NCBI GenBank assembly: GCA_014376325.1
Contig: JACMRP010000316.1
Span: 1-5,740 of the forward strand
Source: Pseudobdellovibrionaceae bacterium
GTDB taxonomy: Bacteria > Bdellovibrionota > Bdellovibrionia > Bdellovibrionales > Bdellovibrionaceae
Direction: 5' to 3'
Length of the DNA: 5,740 nucleotides
Shown piece by piece: positions 5,334 through 5,740 of this stretch. The stretch's first letter is position 1. Each line of letters begins with the position of its first letter. Below the pieces are notes generated by a model. That model did not search any database. It was not told the origin of the DNA and was given only the letters and a program-made list of their open reading frames with translations. Both the position numbers and the translations under genes were made by a program.

Positions 5334-5498
5334 GATCTAGGGCAATTGCAAAAAAATAACCACGCAATGATCAACGACTAAGATATCTGCAGGACCTTAC
5401 AACTTTAAATCTGGCTCCGAAGCCTTAGAGCGAATTTCGTTTCAAGGTGGGACAGTCAGTCTTTTTGCTACTACCTCTAATAAGGGGATTTTAACGCC
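5334..5498. other. Divergent intergenic region, no confident promoter
   Basis: A 165-bp gap between the divergently transcribed HExxH gene and the 5499 lipoprotein gene. It should contain both promoters, but I found no convincing -35/-10 pair for either. An 8-bp palindrome GCAATTGC (5342-5349) and a small GGCT-CCGA-AGCC hairpin are present without a supported role. Confidence 0.5.
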
Positions 5499-5740
5499 AT
5501 GAAAATGAAGAACATTAAGACAACTCTATTAGCTGTTTATACCGTATCGCTGGTAATGCTTTTTCAGAATTGCTCCAACACCGCTATGCAATTCAATTCA
5601 GGAGCGACCGCGCTGTCTTCCTCCTACGGTGCTGATGAATCCTTCCTGACAAACGAAGACACGGCGCTTTACGCGAAACCGGTCCAGACCTTAACGTTGA
5701 CGAACGGCGCAGTCTCTACTTTTGCGATGACTTCTCAGGC
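5499..5740 (+). CDS. Putative lipoprotein, N-terminal part (runs off the right edge)
   Basis: The frame is open from ATG 5499 to the window end (80 codons) without a stop, so only the N-terminus is seen. Residues 1-25 look like a lipoprotein signal: M-K-M-K-N-I-K, a hydrophobic stretch with L-V-M-L-F, then F-Q-N-C with Cys25 as the likely lipidated residue, followed by S-N-T. F-Q-N-C departs from the standard [LVI]-[ASTVI]-[GAS]-C; I recall this variant as common in Bdellovibrio lipoproteins, which I cannot verify here. The mature part starts Ser/Ala/Thr-rich and reaches a strand-like V-Q-T-L-T-L-T-N-G segment. Function unknown. AAGGGG at 5482-5487 lies 11 bases before the ATG, a slightly long spacing; the ATG at 5505 is an alternative start two codons in. 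Confidence 0.75.
   Translation, partial: MKMKNIKTTLLAVYTVSLVMLFQNCSNTAMQFNSGATALSSSYGADESFLTNEDTALYAKPVQTLTLTNGAVSTFAMTSQ

Noticed and set aside
5411..5422. GGCT-CCGA-AGCC hairpin upstream of the last lipoprotein as a terminator or riboswitch piece
   Set aside because: The stem is only 4 bp, there is no T-run, and no larger structure is visible around it.

Overview
The window is a compact, gene-dense piece of a bacterial chromosome with moderate GC. It carries five complete genes, one nested small gene, one decayed gene, and two genes cut off by the window edges. My best guess for the host is a Bdellovibrio-like bacterium (Bdellovibrionota). This rests on the housekeeping mix, the two lipoproteins (one with an atypical F-Q-N-C lipobox) and a secreted HExxH protein. 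It is an inference from style, not a phylogenetic result.

Layout. Positions 1-132 (+) hold the last 43 codons of a branched-chain amino acid aminotransferase (ilvE type). A long lipoprotein with two phospholipase D half-sites follows at 170-2365 (+). Its true start is a GTG at 170; the longer open frame beginning at 62 overlaps ilvE and is not convincing. A LysR-family regulator of the NhaR type (2408-3316, -) converges on it. The 117-bp gap 3317-3433 is a divergent regulatory region. It contains a perfect 15-bp palindrome of the LysR T-N11-A type, interleaved candidate promoters for the two flanking genes, and a leader stem-loop. A short ribosome hibernation factor (HPF/RaiA family, 3434-3805, +) follows. 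It ends in two tandem mini-hairpins and then a strong intrinsic terminator (3858-3897).

On the minus strand, reading leftwards from 5333, come a small exported protein with an HExxH zinc-site motif (5333-4851), a DUF488 protein (4766-4164), a proline-rich 72-residue ORF nested in another frame of the DUF488 tail (4288-4070), and a wrecked DUF72 gene whose start codon overlaps the stop of the proline-rich ORF (ATGA). The DUF72 remnant keeps its N-terminus and a central segment in two different frames and has lost the rest, so this end of the cluster looks like it is decaying. The start of another lipoprotein (5499 onward, +) runs off the right edge.

Functional links. The only linkage the sequence supports is the shared control region between the LysR gene and hpf, and possible co-transcription of the four minus-strand genes. 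No defence system, CRISPR array, transposon, tRNA or rRNA was seen. The most unusual points are the dual-coded DUF488 tail/proline-rich ORF, the DUF72 ruin, the interleaved divergent promoters with a palindrome at the predicted LysR transcription start, and the unassigned HExxH protein.
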